Source: Saxidomus purpurata (lineage: Eukaryota > Mollusca > Bivalvia > Venerida > Veneridae). Taken from it: a DNA stretch of 64,000 nucleotides. The notes under the pieces were generated by a model, which saw only the letters and a list, made by a program, of their open reading frames with translations, was not told where the DNA came from and ran no database searches. The translations under genes and the position numbers were made by a program. Where the stretch lies: the NCBI GenBank assembly GCA_022818135.1, contig JAFMSR010000001.1:7223869-7287868 (forward strand). The letters run 5' to 3'. Of the stretch, positions 22,406 to 33,278 are shown one piece after another; within the stretch, counting starts at the first letter, position 1; every line of letters begins with the position of its first letter.

Positions 22406-25375
22406 TGTGTGTGTGTGTGTGTTGTGTGTGTGTGTGTGTGTCTGGGTGGTGTGGGGCTCTTTGGGGGCTGCTTTTGGTACGTGGCATTCCCTGTTTGATA
22501 TTATTTTTGTTTTTTTTTTTGATGACAGACCGTACAATCTCAATTATCAACATGTAAATTAAACCGGTCAATAAAATGCTAATTATATTACAAAGTACTT
22601 ATCTGAATACACACCATCATAATCAATGTAACCATCACTGTTTTGGTCTGCTTCAAGTAGCATACTGTCAACTTCTTCCTTAGTCATTGTACCACCGAAA
22701 GATTCAACCACCGTCTGTATTTCTTCCACGCTAACTTTTCCTGTAATATGACATTGAAGTAATATCAAAGAATTAAATATACAAAACATGTGTGTATCTA
22801 ACAGGATATATTCGAATAGTTAACTGCACATAAATTGAAAAGTAGTGGCATGCAAATTTGAGCAAAATGTATAAAAGTATAAAATAAAACTAAAGTTTGG
22901 TACACATTTTCTGAAAGGAAGTATCGTGCTTGACTAATTAAAACATGTAACTACAAATGTATGTAAATTATTATCTATTAACTTCCGAAAGTGGATATTA
23001 AATATAATTTAAAGATGAAACGAGATGTCTTGATCAATTTTTGTTGGCTTTTCTCCTATATAAAGTTCAGCTATTACAGCTAAAGAATAAATTTTGATTT
23101 CAATTTTCACAAAAAATGCATGAACCTCTTAAATCTCAGAGTTAGTATTAAAGCATCGAATAGAAAATACAAAAATGCAGAACGAAGAAAAAATTGGAAA
23201 TGAATGTATCTAGAATTCATAAGCACATAAAGCATTCGGAGATTTGCCCCATTAAATACATTTTGACATCAACTTATAAATAGTTCTTATAAATGGGACA
23301 AAAAGTCTTTGTATTTAAAAAACATCCTATATCTATAGCCTAACGGCTCAGGTAATATCAATCTATGTGGGTAATATATCCTCAAGTACCTCGTCAAAAA
23401 TCCCAAATAACATATAATATATATTTGATATAGTCAGTTGTTTTCACAAACAATAAAACTACAAGAAAACAAAGGGTCACAGAGGAGTTGGATCAAACAA
23501 GATTGTATGGTAACTATGGTAACTACCGTCTCCGTTGATGTCAAACACAGCGAAAGCTTCTCGTAGCTCCTTCTCAGGATCATATATTTTCATCTTCTCT
23601 GAAACCATTTTACAGAACTCGAAGAAATCAACTGAACCATTTCCTGAAAAAATAGGCAGTCGATGAATTTTCGAAACAATGTTATTCAGAAGGAAATTAA
23701 ATCGTATCCTAGATCATTCGATGCGAAAAATACTTACGGTAAATAAGTAAATAAGTAAAAAAACAAAAAACAAAGACGCAACTTAATAAGTCGTGAAAAC
23801 TGTTCAAAGCAAGACACAATTGTCGGTGTCGTGTCTTCTTAGTAACGGAATGGTTTCCAAACGAATATTATTTCTTTAGATAAGCAAGCATTGTCATTGT
23901 TTTGAAAGTCTTAATTTACTGTTATGTTCGAATAGTAGGCAGATACGAAAATGCTCAACACATTGTTTCTAGTCTCAAGTCATTTGATTAGTTGTTGGTC
24001 TATCGTTAGGTGGTCCAGCTGAAAGACTGAAGGTTTTACTTCTCACAACTGTTAGTTAAAAGCATATATAATTTGTGTATTATTTTCGAAAAAGTTAAAC
24101 AATGCAATGGCCAGCCCCTGCAAAACCCGTATAGAAATACTTGACATTTCCGTCATCAGGGTGGTTGCAATGTTGTCTCATGAAAACCTCTAATCTCTGA
24201 AATATTATTGGCCTTATACGAACCTAAGGCTAATTCCAGTCGGTCAGAAATAAGATATTTGAGATATTGTTTAGCCATAAGCTCTGCTAACGGTACGTTT
24301 ATAGGATTACAGTAATTTACGAAAAAAAAAAAGAAGTACCATCAGAATCCATTTGTTTGACGAGATTTTCCATATCTTTGTCCGAATATTCAACACCCAT
24401 AGATTTCATGGCAGTCTCGAGTTCCGATGCCTCAAGCGATCCGCTTCCATCTGCATCCAATGTACGGAACACATCGCGCATTGCTGCAATATTAATGTGA
24501 AATCTTACTAATTTACAACTTCGTTATTTTGTTCTTATTCAGTGCTGGCTGTTTAACTTAGCCATTATCATCCAGTGCATGTGCAGTGCACTAGCACGGA
24601 ATCTTTTGATGAAAAGTTTTGAGATAGAAAACAGTCATAACATATTTTAATATTCACTTATCTGATAGTGGTAACCAACACAGCCAAAACGTCAATCTGA
24701 TTATGGGTATATGAAATCTATCAGCTTAAAATACACTAATTTTTAAGAAACAATCGGACACGATATTGATGATAAACGAAACAATAAACTACACAATGGT
24801 TAATGAAAATGTCGTACTTAAAATATAGATTATTTGTTTGTGTTTATATCTTGAATCATTAGTATCGTTAAGTACAGCCACTCTTAAGATGACGTTACCT
24901 TTGTAGCTGTCTTTCTTTATTTTTAAGTTTTGTCTCTGCTCTACTGTAAGACAATATCTTTCGTCCTCTTCTTCGTCGTCTTCACTCTCCTCAGACTCCT
25001 CATTTTCTTCAACACCGTTCTCGGTTATCGCATCATCTTTTATATCTGGTGAAACTCTGGCCTCTGTCTCAATCTAAGACGACATTTTATTCACAAAATA
25101 GATTTATTTTAAATTGCAGTTATGCAATCTGATCTGTTTACTTACAGAATCAACAAGGTTCCAACCTCGGTCACAAAGAATATAACAACCAACACTCGTT
25201 TGTTCTAAAACAAATACCACCCAGCACAACAATTTATTTTCTAAATTAATATTAGAACAAAGTCGGTATTAAACTCATCGAAAAGGAATAAAACAATACA
25301 TTGTCAGAAAGAAAAAAATAAACATAACATGCAAAATGAAATACTGTGTCCAAAAATACAAAAAGTTACCTCCAT
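21088..25375 (-). CDS. Four-EF-hand calmodulin/troponin-C-like protein with acidic N-terminus
   Basis: Six coding exons on the minus strand join in phase to 234 residues: 25375-25370 (only Met-Glu), 25073-24899, 24483-24340, 23643-23527, 22740-22615 and 21224-21088. Every junction from exon 2 on splits a codon after its first base, and each join restores an EF-hand consensus. Four 12-residue loops are seen: 70-81 (DADGSGSLEASE), 106-117 (DSDGNGSVDFFE), 143-154 (DINGDGKVSVEE) and 179-190 (DQNSDGYIDYDE). All have acidic residues at positions 1, 3 and 12 or acceptable substitutes, so all four probably bind calcium. The 60-residue N-terminus has a Glu/Asp-rich run (about 23-40), and the tail after loop 4 is acidic and polar. 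Calmodulin has about 149 residues and lacks both extensions, so this is a calmodulin-related sensor of unknown target. The last intron carries a retroelement copy and a minisatellite. Confidence 0.9.
21410..21555. repeat. Minisatellite of ~29-bp units in the last intron of the EF-hand gene
   Basis: The phrase 'aaagctcaccctattcag' and variants start at about 21442, 21471, 21499 and 21528, spaced 28-29 bp, with a degenerate unit before and after. Each unit has the form 'cc.ctaaagctcaccctattcag'. Confidence 0.75.
21590..22520 (+). pseudogene. Retroelement fragment, copy 2, riddled with short deletions
   Basis: Matches 16535-17480 in order, from 'tacaaataaacttct' through the former coding part, the 'cgtcgggcccttaagg' block and the TG tract (22330-22440) to 'tggcattccctgtttgatat' and a T run at about 22520. 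Compared with copy 1 it lacks 1-5 bases at many places, roughly every 10-20 bases in the coding part, yet has few substitutions. It lies in the last intron of the EF-hand gene on the opposite strand and has no usable frame. Confidence 0.8.
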
Positions 25376-26841
25376 ATTGGTATATTATAACACTTCTATG
25401 AGAAATTTATGAACTGATATCCGTATTTACGTGTGTATAAGATGCCAATAATCTTAAAACAATGTATCTAATTCACCATATGGTACGATCAAAACGCATT
25501 AAAATAATGTATTTTATTTGGCTCAATAATTTGCATAAATTTTCAGCTGAACAATAGGCTATATCGATGCCTTAACGCATCTATCAAATTGTTAAAATAA
25601 CGGGGCTTAATTGGAAGGGGAATCATCTTACTGGTAAACATGTCCGACAATAACACATCTCAGGCGTTTTACGTAGTTTAGGTAACATTAGACTTTATGA
25701 ATACAAAAGATGGAAGAATTAAAACTCGTTAAATATAGCTTGTAAACAGTCTTTGTTTGTATTATTCAGCAAAATATGCGACACGAAACGCATTTATTTA
25801 TGAAAATAATAGTACTGATCCAGTTATACTTGTTTTGTGTTCTGTTGAAAACACCATTCCGTTTTTCTTTTAAAATCTGGTACTAGCCACCAGGTTTGCA
25901 GCGCAGGAAGAAATGCATTATAATTTTTTTATTGTAAAAGGGCATATTATGAATTAGAACAGAGACATTCATTTACTTCACATTATTCACCAAAGTATTC
26001 GCCTGTATCAATACTTCTACAGTAGAACAGTACTTTGTACCTCGCCGAGAAGGAAGTTATTATTTAAACGCTTAATTCGTGTCACTAAAAATGCATGTTC
26101 TCGTTTATGTTTTAAACAATTTACAAGTTATTATGTAAGATTTACTTGTTTCATATAATAAAAGCGGAAACACGAAACTTAAAAAACTGCTTTCCTATCA
26201 TATGTGCTTTTATGAACTTCACTGAGGAAATAGCTTATATATATATTCGTTCTATGAATTTCTAAAAGCAAACGATTAACTTACAGACATTTCGATGCAG
26301 CGTATGATAAAGAACAACAGCTCGATAAGTTTAGTGCTACTAGTTAAAGGTACTGTTTCCGATCAATAACCTTAATGTGCTTATTATGTTAAAGGCAGTT
26401 AGGGAATGCATGTTAAGCTGATAGAAGCATGATTAGTGCGTGTACTAGTGCTATCTGAACATTGATATGTTCCTTCATTTAAAGTAAAACGTTTACTTTT
26501 TATGACTTGTTTAACGTTGATATCATGTTGCAAAATTAATAGCCTCTGGACATGCATTTTATGAGCACTAACATGTTAAAAATACGAACTGCATATACAC
26601 CTTTTGAACTTTAGAGCTTTAATAAGATGCGTTGTCTTTAGTTTATAGACACATAGGAAAGATTTTCTTATGGCATTAAAACATATTATTGATTCATTTT
26701 CAGATTCTTTAATTTTAAAATGTAAGTATTTGTTATTAATCTATACATTTATTGAAATATTCATGAAAGATTTAGCTTAAATTTATGCATAATCAGTAAA
26801 ATACACAGACAAGTGTAAGACTCACCGTATGGCTAGTGCTC
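25376..26841. other. Upstream region of the EF-hand gene
   Basis: AT-rich sequence between the EF-hand start codon and the inverted-repeat element. It should hold the promoter and 5' untranslated region of the EF-hand gene, but I see no clear TATA box or initiator that I would place. No coding frame. Confidence 0.4.
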
Positions 26842-26858
26842 TTACCCAGATAGCAATC

Positions 26859-27010
26859 TATATGGGACCCATATGGGTCCCTTATGGGCACCTATATGGG
26901 TCCCATATGGGCTGCCCATATGGGATGTGCAACCGGGTTCCACATGGGTCCCATATGGGCTGCCCCATAAACAACCAATATGGGACCCATATGGGTCCCA
27001 CGTGGGCAGC
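26859..27010. repeat. Left cluster of ATATGGGACCC palindromic modules
   Basis: Repeated 'atatgggacccatatgggtc' and variants ('cttatgggcac', 'atatgggctgcccatatggg', 'cacgtgggcagccc'). Each module is itself nearly palindromic, so several frames on both strands read MGPIWVPYG-like peptides; these are not proteins. Confidence 0.9.
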
Positions 27011-27771
27011 CCAAATACTTCCATTTTGGACAAATCTTGCATTTCTTGGCTAGAACCATTTGCATTTACTTCCATTTTAAGTTTGCTGAACTTTCAATAA
27101 ACAACAATTTGTCAGAAACATTGGACACACACATGCGAAATTCTTTAAGCTGGATTGTAACATCAGGTGCATGATTCTTGTACTTCCATTTTTATTTTTT
27201 TATGCTTTTAACTCTTTCTTTTTCCTGGAACAGAGACATATCGGGCAAAGGACTATATTATAATATCATCCTGCAAGAAAACAAAACACTATATCCTTTT
27301 AACACTAAAACTTTATTAACTAACTCATGCATGGTTCATATACAGGCATGCATATAATCAGAATAAGAAATAAGTCAAAATTCAACCTTTTAAAACAACA
27401 TATTTGAAGAGAAAAGTCTATGTTAACTACATGTCATGTATTTATAATAGTGTATCATAATACAAATCTTAATTTCTAAAATCAAGAGACATAACTGCAA
27501 TAACCAATATTACCCACTACTGTAGCTTACATTCTGTGGACGTCTTGTACGTGAATCAACAAAGAAACATTTGACAATGTTTTTAATACTTACGTATATA
27601 AACTTAGAAGTACACCAAATAAACATCCCAGGAAACTGTGTTTTTGTAAATCCACGGAATTTCATTTTGGCATACACAATTTTAAATTTTTAAAATACTG
27701 AAGATTTTTTTACATCAAGTATTACTTTTGGTACACTAAAGTAGCAACATTGAATGTAATACTGTTTTATA

Positions 27772-29941
27772 CTATGTAAATTTCTTCTTTCTCTTAAGCC
27801 CCTTCATATTGTATTCCCTGGCAAGCTGGTTTGGCACGGCCTCCTTCATCAAGCAGTCAGTCGTTTCACGCACGTCCGCCCCACCAAACATGGAAAGATA
27901 CCTCACCTTAAATGAATGCATAAACTTGTTTTTAAATAGAGATGTTAACACTATGAATTTTCAAAATTATGTTGTGCACATGGCTTTTATGGCATATTTA
28001 AAAAGAAAGGACTGGGGAAACTGAATGAACCAATTAATTAAAACATGACATTTTTCAGTTTCGCAATTAATGCGCAAAGTCTTTGTTCACCGTGCAATAT
28101 TTACCATAAATTTATTACAGCAGAATGATAAAGGAAAAGATGCTGTGCTCACAACAGACCATTATGTTTCTGCGCATTTAGGTTAGTGGATATGAGGTCA
28201 GCATTGTAGTTTGTTCAGCTACGGTACTGATTAAATAACTTTTAAAAGATTCATATACATGGCTAACACTTTTGCTTACCTCAGATTACAGCTTTGTTTG
28301 ATCTCCTAGAAGTTCGTCAAATGCTTCCATCTCGGAAAAATGAGGTCCTCACTCGGGGAACTGCGTGGCTGGTCATCTGTTGCTGACCTGGCCAACAACC
28401 GCTGCAGCATTCTCTTCATCTTTTTAATTCTCATCGTCTCCAACACCACGAGAATCTGTGTTACGACAGCTGAAAAACGATGTCAAAAATGTGTTTAATA
28501 GGAACTATCACTACAATAGTGATGAATTCATAAATTCCTGTAAATGTCATATTCTTACTTTTGTTTTTATTATGATGTAATAGGCTTTTAATAAGTATTG
28601 TAGTCATTACAGTACTTCAAGTATTTTAAAATAATGTACAGTACACGCAAAATGTATTCTCGGTTACCAGACACGGTAACGTGGTCATTCTAAAAAGGTT
28701 TTGGACACCTAAATAGCCATCGTGAACTTACGATGCGCTGAAATATGTGGTTGCGGTGATTCACGTGGCCTGTCACGGTGAATCATGTTGACCAACTCGA
28801 CTAAAATAAAGAATTTGACAACTATTTTATTATATTTATTGAAGTACAAAATGTAGAATACATAAATCTCTGTAAATACTATGTTTATGTAGATTTAAAG
28901 TAATTATTTACGTAAACAATGTGCCGTAAAAATCAAAAGTTGCGACCCGAATGTGGACACCACGAAACACCGTGCCCAGTTACTGCGATTCGCAGTGACA
29001 AATGGTCACCGCGAACTGACACTCGAATTGGGCTGACTCTGGGGGCATTTGGGTAACCAAATTGGCATTGACACGATGGCTGGACATCGCGGTGATAGGT
29101 GAAAATTGAAAACACTTTGCGTGTACTGTATACCTTTTTATCATTATGAAAAGAATACACATTTTCAACCAAAATACAGTTGTGGTTGGCTTGTATTGTA
29201 GACAGAACATTTATAGCTATAAAACATAAATAATCACAGCACTAAAATTACTTACTAGGCCAAATATTCTGCCCACGGGACGGCGCTTCGGATCTTCGTA
29301 GTGGAGTAATCGCCAAACCAGCCTCCCCACTTCATTGCTGGACTCTCACAGTGCCCGTGACATTAAAAGAGGCAAAGGTGAAAATTCACCTCCAGCAGGT
29401 GTCTGTTTCAGTGTTGTGACTGGGGCAGGTATTTCAGATTATGGTGGCCTGCTCACAGTGTCCCTCTCATTCTCATCATCCACGTCACCGTCTGTTCCAT
29501 CATCCTCAAACGAATCATATAGCCTTTTTGCTGGCCTATTTACAATAATAAGAAAATAAATTGGTTGGTGTTTGAATGTAAGCAGCATTTACCACACAAT
29601 TAAGTAATTATGACCTCTGACAAATATACCAGTGCACTTGAAACAGGCAAAAATGCCCCTTGACTTGGACAGTTTATATAGATAATGTCACCAACATGAA
29701 TATTGACCACTGACTTTCGCGAAAATACTTTTGCAAAGGCAAAACAAAAACTTAAAATGCGTTTACAACTTTCATATACACACAGTATGTGCATGAATTT
29801 AAAGTGACAGGTCGATAATGTGAGATCGTGGTTCTGAATTCAAAAGAAATATTATCTATATGTACAAATTTACAATATTTACCTTTTCAAATGCCCTTGT
29901 TTCAAGTCTGCGGTTAAATTTGGCGGAAGCGGAAGTCGCAT
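27772..29941 (-). pseudogene. DUF4806-type gene, five exons, decayed
   Basis: Five minus-strand exons with GT/AG borders: 29941-29883 (starts MRLPLPPNL), 29535-29256, 28800-28732, 28469-28280 and 27906-27772. The last exon encodes VRYLSMFGGADVRET ... LAREYNMKGLKRKKKF followed by a stop. The 'YLS.GG.D' block followed by 'LA..YN..G...K..F' is the pattern I know from the DUF4806 domain, which is found in repeated invertebrate genes. Exon 4 holds a predicted helix (VVLETMRIKKMKRMLQRLL) and FDELLGDQTKL, the usual lead-in, in a shifted frame. Damage: stops in exon 2 (two) and exon 4 (one), and frame inconsistency between exons 2 and 3 and inside exon 4. Total exon length is 733, not a multiple of three. 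The function of the domain is unknown. Confidence 0.65.
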
Positions 29942-30118
29942 CTGCGCATGCTCGAAATTTATTTTATTCATATAAATTATATTATCATGCGATACATCCT
30001 TGAAAATAAGTTTAATAATTATTTCTAAATAATATACTATATTTTATGTATAAAAATTAAAACTTATAATTATATTAATTTCGCGCACCTAACCAGGGGT
30101 TTTGACGCTATCGGGAGG

Positions 30119-30422
30119 CCCAAATGGGACCCATATGGGTCCCACATGGGATGTAAAATATACACGTATGTGTTGAATTGCTAATTTTAGATTAAATGAT
30201 AGAAGTTTAGATCAAGGTAGTCACATAAAAGTTCAAAGTAAATGAGTTTGAAATACATTAATAAATGAATTTTCGTTTTTTCTAAAAGTGGTGTAATATG
30301 GGACCCATCTGGGACCCTTATGGGCAAACACACATGGGCTTGCCCACAATGGTCCCATATGGGTCCAATATGGGCATACCCATATGGGCTTGCCCAGAAG
30401 TAGCCCATATGGGACCCATATA
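30119..30422. repeat. Right clusters of ATATGGGACCC palindromic modules
   Basis: One short cluster at 30119-30152 ('atgggacccatatgggtccc') and a longer one at 30296-30422 ('atgggcttgcccacaatgg', 'atatgggcatacccatatgg'). Same module as at 26859-27010, with a different mix of variants. Confidence 0.85.
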
Positions 30423-30440
30423 TGCATGTTTGCTGGGTAA

Positions 30441-31087
30441 TGGGTAATTGTTTGTATATGTATATTGACATCGTACTTATGTTTTGCTAATATACAATGA
30501 TTATCCCACAGATGCACACATTAGGCTCTTTGCTATTATCTTATTTAGTGACACTGCATCTACTGACTCGTGTACAGAAGGCTTCTGAAAATGATCCGTT
30601 AAGGTCATATCAATATGTTTGCTTCAACAAAGCAAGAGTCGAAAAACAAACATAGATAATAATGGTGTCCGGACATGTCAGAATAAATCAAACACGATCA
30701 TTTTAACAACAGACACATCATATATCTTTGATGGTGGAAATGCTTTCGTTGAAAAGTGTTAGTTTCAAGTAATAAACGTGTCTCCAAGAACATAAATTTA
30801 TACTAATTTTAAATCAGCTACAATGTATTATACCACAATGTTGAAATATTTACAGTTCGAAATGGTGGTTTACGTTTACCTGAAAATCTTTTTATTTCAA
30901 GACTTACATGTTAATGAGAGGTAAATAGAAGAACAAATCCGTAAAATCACGACCGGGGAACTTGACATTTCAGGAACGCTTTCAGTGTTTCCCACCAATC
31001 CAGTGATGAACTGGTTAGAAACCCAGAAGTATGATGGTGCTATACACCGGGTATGTGAAAGAACCAAGGGGTCTATTCGTAAAAGCG
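30441..31087. other. Noncoding stretch, no gene seen
   Basis: AT-rich with no supported frame or repeat. Confidence 0.4.
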
Positions 31088-31282
31088 CTAGGGTCTGGTA
31101 CCCGGATTCCCTTGTATCTGCATCTGTCTATTGAAGAGCAACCTGCGCCAGTCAGCAGTTTGGAGCGCATCCGTATGTGGTGCTAAGGCTTTAAATCTAG
31201 TCATCTGAAGTCGGTATAATGAATCTGGTAATACATTTGCCTTGCGTTGTTTGTAAGCTTTGAACAAGATATTAAATTTCAT
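31088..31282 (-). pseudogene. Possible tyrosine-recombinase N-terminal fragment
   Basis: The frame contains KALAPHTDALQTADWRR, which resembles the 'aLap.T...Y...W..f' opening of tyrosine recombinases in DIRS-like retroelements. It lies downstream, on the same strand, of the DIRS-like remnant at 31905-32361, in the order expected for such elements but with the reverse transcriptase missing. The match is short and no catalytic residues are present. Confidence 0.3.
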
Positions 31283-31814
31283 AGCAACAGAACTAACCTA
31301 CGGACTAGTAGCTTAATGTCTGCATCTTTGCTAGTGTATTCATTCAAATGTCTGCTACTGATATGTTATCACAATGTAAAATAAGACATCAGATTATCCC
31401 TAACCAACAGTGTTTAACCGTTCAAAAATAGCACAGGAGCCAGAAGCTCCTATTGCCAAGCACTTATCATAATAGTAGTGACGTTGGAAAGAAAAAACAT
31501 GTAGGTAATTCACGGTCGGTTGGATGTACCGAGATAAGACGGAAGGCTGTTTTACAGAAATAATACATCTGACCGTCTTTTCACAACATTTCTACTGAAT
31601 CATCAAAGAATAAATAGGATACTGTGGACAGTTCCGCTTGAATGAAGTCATTGGCCCTTTAAGAAAATTCAAGTGATAGATTAAACGGAATTTACCTTTG
31701 TCCTTTTCCTTTATCACTCCGGACCTGTGGAACTAACTATTGTATCAGGAAGTTGTTAGAAGAAAAGGGCCCGCAAAACGTTCTTTATGGAGTTATTCAT
31801 TTTATCAAGACTTT

Positions 31815-31900
31815 CTTCTTCTGGGTGCTGTGGGGCTCGTTTTGGGGGGGGGCGTTTTTGTGGGGGGGGTTTCCCCTTTTTTTTTTTTTTTTTTTCATCA
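31815..31900 (+). repeat. Short copy of the retroelement tail with G and T homopolymers
   Basis: Contains 'cttctgggtgctgtggggct' and 'cgttttggggg', matching 17398-17430, then runs of G, 'cgtttttgtgggg', a short C run and about 20 T. It corresponds to the last part of the tail seen at 17.4, 18.0 and 22.5 kb. Confidence 0.7.
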
Positions 31901-31904
31901 GGGT

Positions 31905-32361
31905 AATCTGTGGAAGATTTAGGATTTGGGGAAAGTAACGAAGCCCGATAGTTGAAATCACCTTAGCGGAAGCCTCCCTTGAAACCAGAACTAACTGAGA
32001 TTGCAAATTGTGACCTTGTAGAAATTTTTGTAGTAAATTAGGGCGAACCAGAGTAACCACATCCTGATTTAGAGCTTCAATTCTTAGGGGGAAGGGCTGA
32101 TAATTTGTTCCCAGACATGCTTTTTAGGGCAGTTTGGGCTTTTTCTTTGTTAAGGATGGAACACTCTGAGGCAACATGGTTCCATTTACAGAACCTACAG
32201 ACATGTTGATTTGGACATTGGCGGCGGTTGCATGACCAGCAGGTGTTTTCAAGGTAAGGTCTGTTTGAACGGAAGGAATTGATAGGACGTTGCCTTTGCT
32301 TTCGGATATGAAGCCGGAGCGTTGAATTTGGTCCCGAAACGGTCGGTAGGGTCGAGATCAT
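31905..32361 (-). pseudogene. DIRS-like retroelement remnant (Cys-rich motif and RT lead-in)
   Basis: The 94-codon frame 32361-32077 has a cysteine/histidine cluster CWSCNRRQCP ... CRFCKWNH ... C, like the gag-type finger that precedes reverse transcriptase in DIRS/Ngaro-type tyrosine-recombinase elements. Continuing in other frames, VRPNLLQKFLQGHN and SSGFKGGFR match the 'L...L.gh' and 'GF..GF' blocks that follow in that family. Stops and frame changes show decay. The copy ends at the T-rich tail copy at about 31900. Confidence 0.5.
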
Positions 32362-33060
32362 TATCCAAAACTCATAGTGTAATTGATCCTATGCCATCAA
32401 TTTGATTCGCGCAGGGACCTAAATGTCCTATTATAATCGGCCAAAGCTGAGGTATCTGGCCACATGTTAGCATGGTCACGCACTCCTAAACTGGGCGTTC
32501 GTTTGAAGACTTCACATATTAGCTTAATATGTAGTAAATGAACGACTGCATAACGCCAAAGTTCACATATATAATGTGACAACTCTACTGTAAACACAGC
32601 AACGAAGAAAATGTAGTTCATTTGATAGCTGCTATTAAATCAGCTTTCAACTAGCATGTCTTATGCTTTGGAGTGATAGTAAAAAGGTACATCAATACCG
32701 TTAAGTTAACAAACATAATCTTTTCGTTTTCTAATATACATTTCCATTGCATCTGATATTTGTGGTTTTGCATATAAACACTGTTTTGCCTTAACTGAAT
32801 TCGTGTAAGTGATTTTTCTATTTCGATGAAAAGAAATGATCGGTTGCTATGGCAACGAATTAACTTCAAATATAAATAAAATGTGATATTTTGAGGGCTC
32901 ACTTAAAAGTCTTTTGTTTGCATTAAGTTGATAAAACTTAATGTTGTGTCATTTTCACCTCTTAGTGAACCAAGCCATTTGTTCTTGATCTTTCTGATAT
33001 AAAGAGGTCTTATGATCAATTTTCATTTCTTAGTCTTTTTACACTGCAAAAATACATAAT
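32362..33060. other. Noncoding stretch, no gene seen
   Basis: AT-rich; the minus frames 32397-32621 and 32651-32902 carry no recognisable motif. Confidence 0.4.
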
Positions 33061-33063
33061 TGA

Positions 33064-33190
33064 GAGCGGAGCTCACCCAATTAAATCGCTGTGAGGAGTT
33101 TGAGCGGAGCTCACTCAATCAAACCGCTGTGAGGAGTTTGTTAGCTTCTAATATCGGAGGATACCGGCCTTCATTGACCGATACCGGCTT
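33064..33190 (+). promoter_or_regulatory. Two sets of direct repeats upstream of the IRG gene
   Basis: A 38-bp unit starting 'gagcggagctcac' and containing 'cgctgtgaggagtttg' occurs at 33064-33101 and 33102-33139 with three or four differences. It is followed by a second repeat, 'gataccggc', at 33160-33168 and 33180-33188. They end about 90 bp before the IRG start codon, where a promoter would be expected. Regulatory function is inferred from position only. Confidence 0.45.
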
Positions 33191-33278
33191 TTATCGTTAG
33201 CCATTGTTTACTTCCGTATTTAGATTGCTGTGACTTTACTTTCGTTATGTTTATTAGCTTAATGTTCAAAATTTTACA

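Larger units (their letters stand above)
26842..30440. mobile_element. 3.6-kb inverted-repeat element carrying a DUF4806-type gene
   Basis: The ends are inverted copies: 'ttacccagatagcaatctat' at 26842 and, read on the minus strand from 30440, 'ttacccagcaaacatgcata'. Inside each end lies a cluster of 'atatgggacccatatgggtc' modules in both orientations (26859-27010 and 30296-30422, plus 30119-30152). Between them is a five-exon decayed gene on the minus strand. No transposase motif was seen, and I could not settle a target-site duplication. It is best described as a DNA-transposon-like element, non-autonomous in this copy; what mobilises it is unknown. Confidence 0.7.

Noticed and set aside
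26829..27100. Overlapping frames reading MGPIWVPYG-like peptides on both strands (also 30187-30517)
   Set aside because: They arise from the self-complementary ATATGGGACCC modules and mirror each other on the two strands.
33020..33029. Interferon-response-like element (ttttcatttc) upstream of the IRG gene
   Set aside because: It differs from the GAAANNGAAA consensus and such AT-rich matches are expected by chance here.
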